DNA from: Vibrio cyclitrophicus
GTDB taxonomy: Bacteria; Pseudomonadota; Gammaproteobacteria; Enterobacterales; Vibrionaceae
NCBI RefSeq assembly: GCF_024347435.1
Contig: NZ_AP025480.1
Span: 1,550,001-1,614,000 of the forward strand
Direction: 5' to 3'
DNA length: 64,000 bases
In this document: positions 54,570 to 64,000 of the stretch, in pieces
Layout: each line of letters starts with the position of its first letter
Position numbering within the stretch: position 1 is the first letter of the stretch
Program-made: the position numbers and the translations under genes
The notes under the pieces: model-generated
The model's input: only the letters and a program-made list of their open reading frames with translations
Told to the model about the DNA's origin: nothing
Databases searched by the model: none

Positions 54570-57176
54570 ATGGCACATACACCTCAAGCCAAGTATCGTA
54601 AAGATTATCAATCACCATCTCACACTATTTCTCAAATCGACCTTACTTTCGATTTGTACGATTCAGCATCCATCATTACGGCGGTGTCTAGTGTTAAGCA
54701 AGAGAGAGATAGCTCGACCTTAGTACTTGATGGTGAAGGCTTGAAGCTGGTTTCTGTTGTAGTTGAAGGTAACGAGTGGACTCAGTACGAGCTATCTGAA
54801 ACTCAGCTTATTCTGAACGCTTTACCGAAAGACTTTACGTTGACCATCGTGACTGAGGTGAACCCTGAGGGGAACAGTGCGCTTGAAGGCCTATACAAAT
54901 CGGGTGGTGCTTTCTGCACTCAATGTGAAGCTGAAGGTTTCCGTCGTATTACTTACTACATGGATCGCCCAGATGTTCTGGCTAAGTTCACGACAACTGT
55001 CATTGCGGACAAAGCAGAGAATCCATTCTTACTCAGTAACGGTAACCGAGTAGATCAAGGCGAAGCTGAAAATGGTCGTCACTGGGTGAAATGGCAAGAC
55101 CCACATCCAAAACCAGCGTACTTGTTTGCTTTAGTTGCGGGTGACTTCGATGTACTTCGTGACGCATACACCACAAAATCTGGTCGTAATGTTGATTTGG
55201 AAATCTTTGTCGACAAAGGCAATCTAGACCGCGCAAACCACGCGATGGTTTCTTTGATTAACTCCATGAAGTGGGACGAAGAGCGTTTCAATCTTGAGTA
55301 TGACTTAGACATCTACATGATCGTAGCCGTTGATTTCTTCAATATGGGTGCGATGGAAAACAAAGGCTTGAACGTATTCAACTCTAAGTTCGTTTTAGCT
55401 AATGACCAAACAGCAACAGATACAGACTACCTAGGTATTGAAGCTGTAATCGGTCACGAATACTTCCATAACTGGACGGGTAACCGAGTTACTTGTCGTG
55501 ATTGGTTCCAGTTAAGCTTGAAAGAAGGTTTAACGGTGTTCCGTGACCAGGAGTTCTCTTCTGATCTTGGCTCTCGCGCAGTAAATCGTATCAACAATGT
55601 TCGTATTATCCGCGGGCCACAATTCGCTGAAGATGCGAGTCCAATGTCTCACCCAATTCGCCCAGAAAAAGTGATAGAAATGAATAACTTCTACACATTA
55701 ACGGTATACGAAAAGGGCAGTGAAGTGATCCGAATGATCCACACATTGTTGGGTGAGGAAGGTTTCCAAAAAGGCATGAAGTTGTACTTTGAACGTCACG
55801 ATGGCACGGCAGCAACGTGTGAAGACTTCGTAGCGGCAATGGAAGATGCGTCGGGTGTTGATCTGTCTCAGTTCCGTTTATGGTATAGCCAATCAGGTAC
55901 GCCGACACTTTCGGTTGAAAGCCATTACGATGCAGAGAAGAAACAGTACACGTTAACAACTCGCCAAGTAACGGCTCCAACTCATGAGCAAACGGAAAAG
56001 CAAGCTCTACATATTCCTTTTGATATAGAACTGTACACAGCTACGGGTAATGTGATTGAGTTACAACGTAACGGAAGGTCAGTTCACAATGTGCTAGATG
56101 TGAAAGAGGCGGAACAGACTTTCGTGTTTGAAAACGTTTCTGAGCAACCGATCCCATCATTACTTCGTGAATTCTCTGCACCAGTGAAACTTGAGTACGA
56201 TTACTCAGATGAAGAGCTGATCTTCTTGATGGTTAATGCTCGCAACGAGTTTTCTCGTTGGGATGCGGGTCAAATGCTACTGGCTAAGTACATCCGCAGT
56301 AACGTTGAAAGAGTTCAACAAGGTGAAGAGTTTGAACTTTCAATTTCTGTTGTAGATGCGTTCCGTGGAGTACTGCTTAGTGACTCATTGGAGCCTGCAT
56401 TTATTGCAGAGATGCTTTCATTGCCAAGTCACAACGAAGTTTCTGGTTGGTATGATCGCGTCGATATCGATGCAGTTGCGTCGGTATTAAATGCGATGAA
56501 AGTGACATTAGCGAAAGAGTTGGAAGATGAACTGTCTGCGGTTTATCACAGTCATGCATTAACTGAATACACAATTGATCATGATTCGATTGGTAAGCGT
56601 ACTCTGCGTAAAGTTTGCCTAAGTTACTTAGCACATACTGAACAGGGTAATGATTTGGTTGTGACTATGTATCAACAGGCAAACAACATGACAGATACTA
56701 TGGCTGCAATGGGGGCGGCCAACAGTGCACAGCTAGCATGTCGTGAAACCTTGATGGCAGATTACAGTGACAAGTGGAAACGCGATGGCCTTGTTATGGA
56801 CAAATGGTTTGCCTTGCAAGGTACAAACCCAAGTGCAAGCGCGCTTGACGTGATCAAAGCGTCGATGTCGCACCAAGCGTTCAGTTTGAAGAACCCGAAC
56901 CGTACCCGTAATTTGGTTGGCTCATTCCTAAATATGAACCCGGTTCAATTCCATGACAAGTCAGGCCAAGGTTATGCGTTTGCTGGTGAAATCTTACGCG
57001 AGCTTAACAGCAGCAACCCTCAAGTGGCGTCGCGTTTAATAGACCCACTGCTTAAGTTCCGTAAATACGACGATGAGCGTCAAGCTTTGATCATAAAAGA
57101 ACTTGAGACGCTCAAGAACATGGATAACTTAGCTAAAGATCTGTTTGAAAAAGTGAATAAAGCACTAGAGGCTTAA
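54570..57176 (+). CDS. pepN: Aminopeptidase N (PepN)
   Basis: The 868-residue M1 zinc metallo-aminopeptidase matches E. coli PepN (870 residues). It removes N-terminal residues from peptides in the cytosol. Visible are the GAMEN substrate motif (MGAMENKGLN, near 260), the zinc site HEYFH (296-300) and Glu319 (SLKEGLTVF). ATG 54570 (MAHTPQAKYRKDYQ) has AAAAGGAA upstream and agrees with the family. An in-frame start at 54429 would place a terminator inside the gene and add 47 residues without homology. Confidence 0.96.
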   Translation: MAHTPQAKYRKDYQSPSHTISQIDLTFDLYDSASIITAVSSVKQERDSSTLVLDGEGLKLVSVVVEGNEWTQYELSETQLILNALPKDFTLTIVTEVNPEGNSALEGLYKSGGAFCTQCEAEGFRRITYYMDRPDVLAKFTTTVIADKAENPFLLSNGNRVDQGEAENGRHWVKWQDPHPKPAYLFALVAGDFDVLRDAYTTKSGRNVDLEIFVDKGNLDRANHAMVSLINSMKWDEERFNLEYDLDIYMIVAVDFFNMGAMENKGLNVFNSKFVLANDQTATDTDYLGIEAVIGHEYFHNWTGNRVTCRDWFQLSLKEGLTVFRDQEFSSDLGSRAVNRINNVRIIRGPQFAEDASPMSHPIRPEKVIEMNNFYTLTVYEKGSEVIRMIHTLLGEEGFQKGMKLYFERHDGTAATCEDFVAAMEDASGVDLSQFRLWYSQSGTPTLSVESHYDAEKKQYTLTTRQVTAPTHEQTEKQALHIPFDIELYTATGNVIELQRNGRSVHNVLDVKEAEQTFVFENVSEQPIPSLLREFSAPVKLEYDYSDEELIFLMVNARNEFSRWDAGQMLLAKYIRSNVERVQQGEEFELSISVVDAFRGVLLSDSLEPAFIAEMLSLPSHNEVSGWYDRVDIDAVASVLNAMKVTLAKELEDELSAVYHSHALTEYTIDHDSIGKRTLRKVCLSYLAHTEQGNDLVVTMYQQANNMTDTMAAMGAANSAQLACRETLMADYSDKWKRDGLVMDKWFALQGTNPSASALDVIKASMSHQAFSLKNPNRTRNLVGSFLNMNPVQFHDKSGQGYAFAGEILRELNSSNPQVASRLIDPLLKFRKYDDERQALIIKELETLKNMDNLAKDLFEKVNKALEA

Positions 57177-57200
57177 GTTAAGCGATAAAACAGGTAAACT

Positions 57201-57235
57201 AAATCAGTGACAGAGGAATCTGTCACTGATTTTTT
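57201..57235 (+). terminator. Intrinsic terminator of pepN
   Basis: Perfect 14-bp stem AAATCAGTGACAGA / TCTGTCACTGATTT (57201-57214 and 57219-57232) with loop GGAA and a T-run to 57235. Confidence 0.94.
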
Positions 57236-57419
57236 GCTTTCAATGCTACTCAGTTTGTTAGAAGCCTAAATGTCGTTTTAAATCTTAAACATAGTATATG
57301 GACCATAGACGTATACGAACATAGGCATGTGCGAACATAGCTATAAGCGCTAACACTTTGCTAATTTTAACCCATTTGTGCCAAAAAACACCGGCACTGT
57401 ATATTTATACAGGTATCGT

Positions 57420-57638
57420 ATGAATCACTATATTTTCCAACTTAACATTTCGTATCAGCAATTCTTGGTGAGTTATTCTGGGGCGGCTAGCAAAGTTCAA
57501 GTGATAACAACAACAGGTTTACGTTTACAGTTACCTGCAACTCGGTTCAGACCATTTCTTACACAAATAGGGGTTAGAGGGCAGTTTAGGCTGACAACTG
57601 ACCAAAAAAATAAGTTTATTAAGTTAGAAGCTCTGTAA
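57420..57638 (+). CDS. DUF2835 family small protein
   Basis: The 72-residue protein is of the DUF2835 type, with a pattern such as FQLNISYQQFLVSYSGAASK and LQLPATRFRPFLTQIGVRG. No function is known. ATG 57420 (MNHYIFQL) is chosen because the family begins there; an in-frame start at 57378 would add 14 unlikely residues. It lies between pepN and the glutamate dehydrogenase gene on the same strand, an arrangement I associate with Vibrio genomes. Confidence 0.83.
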   Translation: MNHYIFQLNISYQQFLVSYSGAASKVQVITTTGLRLQLPATRFRPFLTQIGVRGQFRLTTDQKNKFIKLEAL

Positions 57639-57866
57639 AGCTTGGCGTGCCTAGTGAGTTAAAAGGAATCTTAATCACATAATCAAACATTTCACCTCTT
57701 ACCACCTCCAAAACAATTAACTATTTTTCAATAATGCTTTTACAATAAATGAATGCATTACCTTTGCTTAACTCGTTAGTAGAAAAGCGCTCAACGGCAC
57801 GTTTCAAACACCCGATTAAGTGATCCCCCTAATAATAAAATATAATTCTAATTGTGGAGTGTGACT

Positions 57867-60800
57867 ATGACCGCACGTGAAACTGTGGTTCCAGTTTTAC
57901 TTGAAAAAGTTTACAAACTGATTCAAGACAAACTTGACCTTGCTCATCGACCTCTCGTAACTCAACTTGCTCAACACTTGTTTAGTAATGTTTCTCACGA
58001 CGACTTGACTCAGAGAAACGAATCCGATTTATATGGTGCTGTAGTTAGCTTATGGCATCACATCAATGAAAAAAAAGCCGACGAAATCTCTGTTCGAGTA
58101 TTTAACCCAACAGTAAGTCGTCAAGGTTGGCAGTCTACTCACACAATCGTAGAGATTGTAGTACCAGACAGCCCATTCCTGGTTGATTCAGTAAAAATGG
58201 CATTAACCCGTCTCGATCTTTCTTCTCACCTTATGCTTCACAACCCAACTCAAATATCTCGCTCTGATAAGGGCAGTGTTGTCGGCGTTAGCAATAACGA
58301 AGGTGCATTCCAATCGCTTTTCCATATCGAAGTTGACCGTCTTAGCAGCAAAGCTGAAATGACAGCGCTCAAAACGGAACTGCTGGATATTTTTACCGAC
58401 ACTGGGCTTGTTGTTAACGATTGGCTGAAAATGGTAGAAAGACTTGGAGAAGTTACTAACCAAGTTGAAGAGCAGAAAGATACCATTCCTGTCGACAGCC
58501 AGCGCTTTGATGAAACATTGGCATTTCTTCGTTGGTTAGGTGAGCACAACTTTACGTTTATGGGCTACAAGGAATATGACCTTGTTTCTGTGAATGGCGA
58601 CACAGAATTGCAACCGACTAAAGAGCAAGGCCTTGGTTTGTTCGCAAATTCAGATCGCGTTCGCAATGTTAAGCTGTCTGAATTTTCTGACTCGGCACGT
58701 CTAGAAGCGAAAAAACCTTATGTACTTATCGTAACTAAAGGTAACACGGCTTCTCGCATTCATCGCCCAGCTTACAATGACTACATTGGCATTAAGAAAT
58801 TCGACAAGAACGGTAAGGTCATTGGCGAGCACCGCTTTACAGGCCTTTACACTTCAGCCGTTTATAACCAAACCGTTGAAAGTATTCCTCTAGTTCGTGA
58901 AAAAGTAGAGCGTATCTTAGACGCGAGTGGTTACCGTGAGGGTTCATATTCTTACAAAGCACTACACAACATTCTTGAAAACTACCCACGAGATGAATTG
59001 CTTCAAGCTCGAGAAGAAGAGCTACTAGAAGTGGGCACTGGTGTCGTACAAATGCAAGATCGTGATCTTCTGCGCTTGTTTGTTCGCAAAGACCCGTTTG
59101 GCCGTTTCTTTAGTTGTATGGTTTACGTAACAAAAGATCGTTACAACACTGAGCTTCGCCGTCAAACACAACGCATCTTGAAGCAGTACTTTGGTTGTGA
59201 GCAGGAAGTGGAATTCACAACATACTTCTCTGAAAGCCCACTGGCGAGAACGCATTATATTGTTCGTGTTGATAACAACAACATGGATGTGGACGTGAAA
59301 ACAATTGAGCAAAATTTAATGGAAGTATCGTCTACATGGGATGACCGTCTCTCTGAATCAATCATTGCAAACTTTGGTGAAAGCAAAGGCCTTCCATTGT
59401 CGAAAGAGTATATGCGTGCATTCCCACGTTCGTACAAAGAGGACATGATGCCAGGCTCAGCTGTTGCTGACATCGAACGTTTAGAAGCGTTAAGTGTAGA
59501 CAACAAACTGGGTATGCTTTTCTACCGTCCTCAAGAAGAAGCGGCGGATTCAAAAGCTGTTCGTTTGAAGTTGTTCTATCACAGTGATGAGCCAATCCAC
59601 CTTTCAGATGTAATGCCAATGCTTGAAAATTTTGGCCTGCGCGTTATCGGTGAATCTCCATATGAAGTCCGTAAAACCAATGGTGTGACATATTGGATCT
59701 TGGATTTCTCAATGCTGCATAAGAGTGACAAGACAATTGATCTTCGTGAAGCTCGTGATCTTTTCCAACAAGCGTTTGCGGCAATTTGGGCGGGCGAGTT
59801 AGACAGCGATGGTTTCAACCGCTTGGTGCTAGGCGCGGGTCTTTCTGGTCGTGAAATTTCAATTTTACGTGCTTATGCACGCTACATGCGCCAAGTTGGC
59901 TTCCCATTCAGTCAACAATATATTGAAGACACACTGTCTCATTACCCAGATTTAGCAAAAGGTCTAGTCAGTTTATTTGGCAAGCGTTTTGATCCTAAAC
60001 TCAAGGGTAGCGCGAAGGGCCAACAAGATCTTATCAAGAAGATCACTGAGCAGTTGGATCACGTAGAAAGCTTGGATGATGATCGTATCATTCGTCGCTA
60101 CATGGAAATGATCACTGCCACGCTGCGTACTAACTACTACCAAGTAGATGAAAATAAGCAATCTAAGCCTTGGTTGGCTCTGAAAATGAGACCAAGTGAG
60201 ATTCCAGATATCCCGGCACCGGTTCCTGTATTTGAGATTTTCGTTTACGCACCGGACATTGAAGGTGTGCATCTACGTGGCGGCAAAGTTGCGCGTGGTG
60301 GTTTACGTTGGTCAGACCGTCAAGAGGATTTCCGTACGGAGATTCTAGGCCTAGTTAAAGCACAGCAAGTTAAGAATACGGTGATTGTGCCCGTTGGTGC
60401 AAAAGGTGGTTTCGTTTGTAAGCGTCAGCATATGATGTCTGGCCGTGATGAAATCTTCGCTGAAGGTCAACGTTGTTATAAGCGCTTCATCCGTGCATTA
60501 CTCGACGTATCAGACAACATCATCGAGGGTGAGGTTATCCCACCTAAGAGCGTCGTTCGTCATGATGAAGACGACCCATATTTAGTTGTTGCTGCGGATA
60601 AAGGTACCGCGACATTCTCAGATCTGGCTAACTCAGTTGCTGCAGAGTACAACTTCTGGCTAGGAGACGCGTTTGCATCGGGTGGTTCTAATGGTTATGA
60701 CCATAAAGCCATGGGGATTACAGCAAAAGGTGGTTGGGAATCGGTTAAGCGTCACTTCCGTGAGATGGGTATTAACTGTCAAACCACAGACTTCACTGCG

Positions 60801-62708
60801 ATAGGTGTTGGTGATATGGCTGGTGACGTGTTTGGTAACGGCATGCTGTTATCTAAGCACATCCGTTTACAAGCTGCGTTTAACCACATGCACATCTTCA
60901 TTGATCCTAACCCAGAATCAGCGTCAAGCTGGGTAGAGCGTGATCGTCTATTTAATCTACCTCGCTCAAGCTGGGAAGATTATAATAAAGACCTGATTTC
61001 TCAAGGTGGTGGCATCTTCTCTCGCCGAGCGAAGTCTATCTCTCTGACACCTGAAATACAGAAAATGCTGGGCACGAAGAAAGCATCAATGGCACCAAAT
61101 GACTTGATCAAAGCGATCCTGTCTATGAACGTTGATCTACTTTGGAACGGTGGTATTGGTACTTATGTTAAGTCTTCAAGCGAGACTCATACTGATGTAG
61201 GTGACCGTGCAAATGACGTTCTACGTATCGATGGTCGCGACCTAAAGGCCAAGGTTGTTGGCGAAGGTGGGAACTTGGGTATGACTCAATTGGGTCGTAT
61301 TGAATACGCTCTAACGGGCGGTCGAGTTAATACTGACTTCGTTGATAACGTTGGTGGTGTAGACTGCTCGGATAACGAAGTTAACATTAAGATCTTCTTG
61401 AATGGTTTGGTGTCTAATGGTGATCTAACCGTCAAACAACGTAACCAAGTTCTTGAGTCTATGGAAGACGAAGTAGGCGAAATCGTACTAGACGACGCAT
61501 ACTGCCAAGCCGAATCTATTTCGGTTACTGAGCACCAAGGTGTTGGCTTAGTCAAAGAGCAAATCCGCTTTATTCACACAATGGAAAAAGCAGGGTACTT
61601 GGATCGTGGTTTGGAATATATCCCAGATGACGAAACATTGCTTGAGCGCGAAAAGCAGGGTCAAGGCCTAACAAGACCAGAGCTTTCTGTACTTGTTGCT
61701 TACGGTAAAATGGTACTTAAAGAAGATCTTGTGAGTGATGATATTGCGAATGATGAGTTCCATGCTCGACAGTTGATGCAATACTTTCCAACTGCGTTAC
61801 GTCGTAACTACTCTCAGCATATGGATAACCATCCATTGCGTGCAGAAATCATTGCGACTGCACTCGCTAACCAAATGGTTAACGAAATGGGATGCAATTT
61901 TGTGACTCGCTTGCAAGAAGAGACGGGCGCAAATATTGTAGATATCGCTAATGCTTACGCAGCATCTCGCGAAATCTACGGTTTAGGTCAGGTGCTTAAG
62001 AGTATTCGTGAACTCGATAACATCTCAAGCTCTGAAGCTCAATACGAGTTGCTTTATCATGTACGCCGTACTCTTCGTCGACTCGCTCGTTGGTTGCTAA
62101 GAAATCGTACAGGTAAGCAATCGGTGAATGCATTGATTGAGTTATACCAAGGTGATGTAGTTACGATAACTGAGAATCTGGATGAAAATCTTGTGGCTTT
62201 AGAAGTAGAAGAGCATCAAGCAATGGCTCAAGTGTGGATTGACCAGGGCGTGAATGCAGAACTGGCTAATTCAGTCGCACGTTTGTCTAGCTTATACTCA
62301 GCGCTGGATATATCCACAGTAGCTCGTGAAACCGGTAAAACAGTACAACAAGCGTCTAAGCTTTACTTCAACCTTGGCGACCGTTTGTCATTGCACTGGT
62401 TCTTGAAGCAAATCAATGGCCAAGCTGTAGACAACAATTGGCAAGCACTGGCGCGTGCAGCATTCAGAGAAGATCTGGATTGGCAACAACGTCAGTTAAC
62501 TGGCCAAGTACTCAACTGTGGTTGTGCTTCGGACATCGATGTGATTAAAGCGCTTGATGATTGGATGGAAAATAACTCTGTTTCTCTACATCGCTGGGAA
62601 AGTATCTTGAACGAATTCAAAGTAGGTTCGGTTCACGAGTTTGCTAAGTTCTCAGTGGCATTGCGTGAATTGATGCTGTTAAATCTTAATTGTATGTCTA
62701 AAGATTAG
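57867..62708 (+). CDS. Large NAD-specific glutamate dehydrogenase (GdhB type)
   Basis: The 1613-residue protein belongs to the 180-kDa NAD-glutamate dehydrogenase family, which oxidises glutamate to 2-oxoglutarate and ammonia. A long N-terminal regulatory region with ACT-like segments (about 1-700) precedes the catalytic core near 800-1200. Core motifs include ARGGLRWSDRQEDFRTEILG, VIVPVGAKGGFVCKRQ, DMAGDVFGNGML and VGEGGNLGMTQLGR. A C-terminal helical domain follows. ATG 57867 (MTARETVVPVLLEKV) is preferred, with GGAG seven nt upstream; a TTG at 57852 is in frame. It has its own terminator. Confidence 0.94.
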   Translation: MTARETVVPVLLEKVYKLIQDKLDLAHRPLVTQLAQHLFSNVSHDDLTQRNESDLYGAVVSLWHHINEKKADEISVRVFNPTVSRQGWQSTHTIVEIVVPDSPFLVDSVKMALTRLDLSSHLMLHNPTQISRSDKGSVVGVSNNEGAFQSLFHIEVDRLSSKAEMTALKTELLDIFTDTGLVVNDWLKMVERLGEVTNQVEEQKDTIPVDSQRFDETLAFLRWLGEHNFTFMGYKEYDLVSVNGDTELQPTKEQGLGLFANSDRVRNVKLSEFSDSARLEAKKPYVLIVTKGNTASRIHRPAYNDYIGIKKFDKNGKVIGEHRFTGLYTSAVYNQTVESIPLVREKVERILDASGYREGSYSYKALHNILENYPRDELLQAREEELLEVGTGVVQMQDRDLLRLFVRKDPFGRFFSCMVYVTKDRYNTELRRQTQRILKQYFGCEQEVEFTTYFSESPLARTHYIVRVDNNNMDVDVKTIEQNLMEVSSTWDDRLSESIIANFGESKGLPLSKEYMRAFPRSYKEDMMPGSAVADIERLEALSVDNKLGMLFYRPQEEAADSKAVRLKLFYHSDEPIHLSDVMPMLENFGLRVIGESPYEVRKTNGVTYWILDFSMLHKSDKTIDLREARDLFQQAFAAIWAGELDSDGFNRLVLGAGLSGREISILRAYARYMRQVGFPFSQQYIEDTLSHYPDLAKGLVSLFGKRFDPKLKGSAKGQQDLIKKITEQLDHVESLDDDRIIRRYMEMITATLRTNYYQVDENKQSKPWLALKMRPSEIPDIPAPVPVFEIFVYAPDIEGVHLRGGKVARGGLRWSDRQEDFRTEILGLVKAQQVKNTVIVPVGAKGGFVCKRQHMMSGRDEIFAEGQRCYKRFIRALLDVSDNIIEGEVIPPKSVVRHDEDDPYLVVAADKGTATFSDLANSVAAEYNFWLGDAFASGGSNGYDHKAMGITAKGGWESVKRHFREMGINCQTTDFTAIGVGDMAGDVFGNGMLLSKHIRLQAAFNHMHIFIDPNPESASSWVERDRLFNLPRSSWEDYNKDLISQGGGIFSRRAKSISLTPEIQKMLGTKKASMAPNDLIKAILSMNVDLLWNGGIGTYVKSSSETHTDVGDRANDVLRIDGRDLKAKVVGEGGNLGMTQLGRIEYALTGGRVNTDFVDNVGGVDCSDNEVNIKIFLNGLVSNGDLTVKQRNQVLESMEDEVGEIVLDDAYCQAESISVTEHQGVGLVKEQIRFIHTMEKAGYLDRGLEYIPDDETLLEREKQGQGLTRPELSVLVAYGKMVLKEDLVSDDIANDEFHARQLMQYFPTALRRNYSQHMDNHPLRAEIIATALANQMVNEMGCNFVTRLQEETGANIVDIANAYAASREIYGLGQVLKSIRELDNISSSEAQYELLYHVRRTLRRLARWLLRNRTGKQSVNALIELYQGDVVTITENLDENLVALEVEEHQAMAQVWIDQGVNAELANSVARLSSLYSALDISTVARETGKTVQQASKLYFNLGDRLSLHWFLKQINGQAVDNNWQALARAAFREDLDWQQRQLTGQVLNCGCASDIDVIKALDDWMENNSVSLHRWESILNEFKVGSVHEFAKFSVALRELMLLNLNCMSKD

Positions 62709-62731
62709 CGATTAGATAAAGACAATAATAC

Positions 62732-62760
62732 AAAGGCAGGCCATAAGGTCTGCCTTTTTT
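62732..62760 (+). terminator. Intrinsic terminator of the glutamate dehydrogenase gene
   Basis: Stem AAAGGCAGGCC pairs with GGTCTGCCTTT (one G-T pair) around an ATAA loop, with T6 at the end. Confidence 0.9.
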
Positions 62761-62870
62761 GTTTGGAAAAGTCGAACTACTCATTTGATTGAGTGATTAT
62801 GCTTAGGTTAAGGGGAACAAAGTGAAGTAGTAGGGTGAAGGATACTCAAACTCAGCGAGTGTTTATAGAA

Positions 62871-62886
62871 ACGGTATCGTTTGCTT
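62871..62886 (+). promoter_or_regulatory. Candidate PurR operator upstream of pyrD
   Basis: ACGGTATCGTTTGCTT matches 12 of 16 positions of the PurR consensus ACGCAAACGTTTGCGT, including the central CG and the right half TTTGC. PurR controls pyrD in E. coli. It lies 130 bp upstream of the pyrD ATG. Confidence 0.5.
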
Positions 62887-62977
62887 AATAAAGAACCTCA
62901 TTCGCTAACAAACTCGATTATCTTACCCCTACAGACAGTAATAGATTGAATAGTTGAGTAAATAAGTAAATAATATC

Positions 62978-63001
62978 GCCCCGTTTACACGGGGCTTTTT
63001 T
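62978..63001 (+). terminator. Orphan intrinsic terminator just upstream of pyrD
   Basis: Perfect 7-bp GC-rich stem GCCCCGT / ACGGGGC (62978-62984 and 62989-62995), TTAC loop and T6, ending 14 bp before the pyrD ATG. The preceding gene already has its own terminator, so this could be an attenuator or the end of a short RNA. Confidence 0.85.
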
Positions 63002-63015
63002 CTATCGGAGGCACA

Positions 63016-64000
63016 ATGCTTTACCGTCTAGCCAGAACTGGCTTTTTCCAACTTGATGCCGAAAAGGCACATGATCTTGCAATTCAAAATTTCAAACGCT
63101 TCACAGGCACACCTATTGATCTTTTGTATCGCCAACAGTTACCTCACCGACCTGTAGAATGCATGGGTCTTACTTTTAAAAACCCAGTTGGCCTTGCTGC
63201 TGGCCTAGATAAAAACGGCGAATGTATTGATGCATTTGGTGCAATGGGTTTTGGTTTCGTTGAAGTCGGGACTGTTACTCCTCGTCCACAAGCGGGTAAC
63301 GACAAACCTCGTTTATTCCGTCTTGTTGAGGCTGAAGGTATCATCAACCGCATGGGCTTCAATAACCTAGGCGTCGACAATCTGATTGAGAACGTTAAGA
63401 AGTCAAACTACGACGGTATCTTAGGTATCAATATCGGCAAGAACAAAGACACACCAATTGAAAAGGGCGCAGAAGATTACCTGATTTGTATGGAGAAGGT
63501 ATATCAATACGCGGGTTACATTGCTGTGAATATCTCTTCACCAAATACTCCTGGACTTCGTTCTCTGCAATACGGTGAAGCTCTAGACGATCTGTTGTCT
63601 GAACTTAAAGCGAAACAATCTGAACTGGAGGAGAAGCATGGCAAGTATGTTCCTCTTGCTCTTAAGATTGCTCCGGATCTAAGCGACGACGAGATTAAAC
63701 AAATTTGTGAATCATTGGTCAAAAATGAGATTGATGGTGTGATCGCAACCAACACGACGTTGGATCGTTCAATTGTTGAAGGCATGAAGCATTGCGATGA
63801 AGCGGGTGGCCTTAGTGGGCGTCCAGTTCAATCTCGTAGTACAGAAGTGGTTCGTAAACTTCACGAAGAACTTGGTGACAAACTGCCGATCATTGGGGTA
63901 GGTGGCATTGACTCTTATGTCGCAGCAAAAGAGAAAATGATGGCAGGTGCTAAACTTGTCCAAGTTTATTCTGGCTTTATCTATAAAGGCCCAGGTCTTG
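63016..64000 (+). CDS. pyrD: Dihydroorotate dehydrogenase (quinone), class 2 (3'-truncated by window edge)
   Basis: The frame is open from ATG 63016 to the end of the window, 328 residues plus one base, so only a few C-terminal residues are missing relative to the usual 336. It begins [20 protein letters not shown], the N-terminal helical quinone/membrane-association segment of class 2 enzymes. It keeps FMN-binding [23 protein letters not shown] and the catalytic-serine motif [11 protein letters not shown]. It oxidises dihydroorotate to orotate in pyrimidine synthesis at the inner membrane. CGGAGG is the ribosome site. A PurR-like box and a terminator upstream suggest nucleotide control. Confidence 0.96.
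   Translation, partial: MLYRLARTGFFQLDAEKAHDLAIQNFKRFTGTPIDLLYRQQLPHRPVECMGLTFKNPVGLAAGLDKNGECIDAFGAMGFGFVEVGTVTPRPQAGNDKPRLFRLVEAEGIINRMGFNNLGVDNLIENVKKSNYDGILGINIGKNKDTPIEKGAEDYLICMEKVYQYAGYIAVNISSPNTPGLRSLQYGEALDDLLSELKAKQSELEEKHGKYVPLALKIAPDLSDDEIKQICESLVKNEIDGVIATNTTLDRSIVEGMKHCDEAGGLSGRPVQSRSTEVVRKLHEELGDKLPIIGVGGIDSYVAAKEKMMAGAKLVQVYSGFIYKGPGL

Larger units (their letters stand above)
62709..63015 (+). promoter_or_regulatory. 307-bp pyrD leader interval
   Basis: No gene is seen here. It contains the terminator of the preceding gene (62732-62760), a PurR-like box (62871-62886), a second intrinsic terminator (62978-63001) and the pyrD Shine-Dalgarno CGGAGG (63006-63011). The -10 and -35 elements could not be fixed with confidence. 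Confidence 0.6.

Noticed and set aside
55033..55980. Minus-strand open frames inside pepN
   Set aside because: They are antisense to a strongly conserved enzyme, overlap one another, and lack ribosome sites or recognisable products.

Overview
The window looks like a Vibrio chromosome segment, most likely from the Splendidus clade (inference). The evidence is moderate-to-low GC outside one repeat array, Vibrio-like protein sequences, and gene neighbourhoods shared with other gammaproteobacteria: rlmI/acyP/tusE/yccA, letAB-rsmF facing msrC-proQ-prc, and pepN...pyrD. No rRNA, tRNA, CRISPR array, insertion sequence or prophage gene was recognised.

Region 1 (1-26193) is the 3' part of one enormous gene for a type I-secreted, RTX/VCBS-type surface adhesin. 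Its first 21.3 kb is a head-to-tail array of a 324-bp (108-residue) unit. There are 65 complete copies plus a 232-bp partial copy with no difference seen between them, and the array continues off the left edge. The non-repetitive C-terminal part holds cadherin/Ig-like modules, a von Willebrand factor A domain with an intact metal-binding motif, a short RTX calcium-binding run and a type I secretion signal. A bidirectional terminator follows.

Region 2 (26265-30570) carries rRNA methyltransferase RlmI, a chemoreceptor, acylphosphatase, sulfur-relay protein TusE and the FtsH modulator YccA. Region 3 (30851-35042) is a complete aapJQMP general amino-acid ABC importer operon on the minus strand. 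Region 4 (35524-42314) has a siroheme-synthase-like protein with a decayed methyltransferase domain, yajQ with a Trp-type DAHP synthase, a stand-alone PEP-synthase-like barrel with a degenerate active site, a DUF4442 protein, an unknown two-helix membrane protein and a CvfB-like S1-domain protein.

Region 5 (42656-53369) is an envelope and RNA block. On the minus strand are an ABC exporter, LetA, the seven-MCE-domain LetB and the rRNA methyltransferase RsmF. Facing them on the plus strand are MsrC, ProQ and the periplasmic protease Prc. Region 6 (53447-64000) has a 13-bp tandem repeat with nearby dyads upstream of a small secreted protein built from two similar halves, then PepN, a DUF2835 protein, the large NAD-glutamate dehydrogenase and pyrD (cut by the right edge). 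A PurR-like box and an orphan intrinsic terminator lie just upstream of pyrD.

The most unusual feature is the homogeneous adhesin array. Secondary points of interest are three proteins with lost or changed active-site residues (the PEP-synthase-like barrel, the siroheme-synthase-like protein and acylphosphatase), a hairpin that would cover the letA ribosome-binding site, and the pyrD leader.
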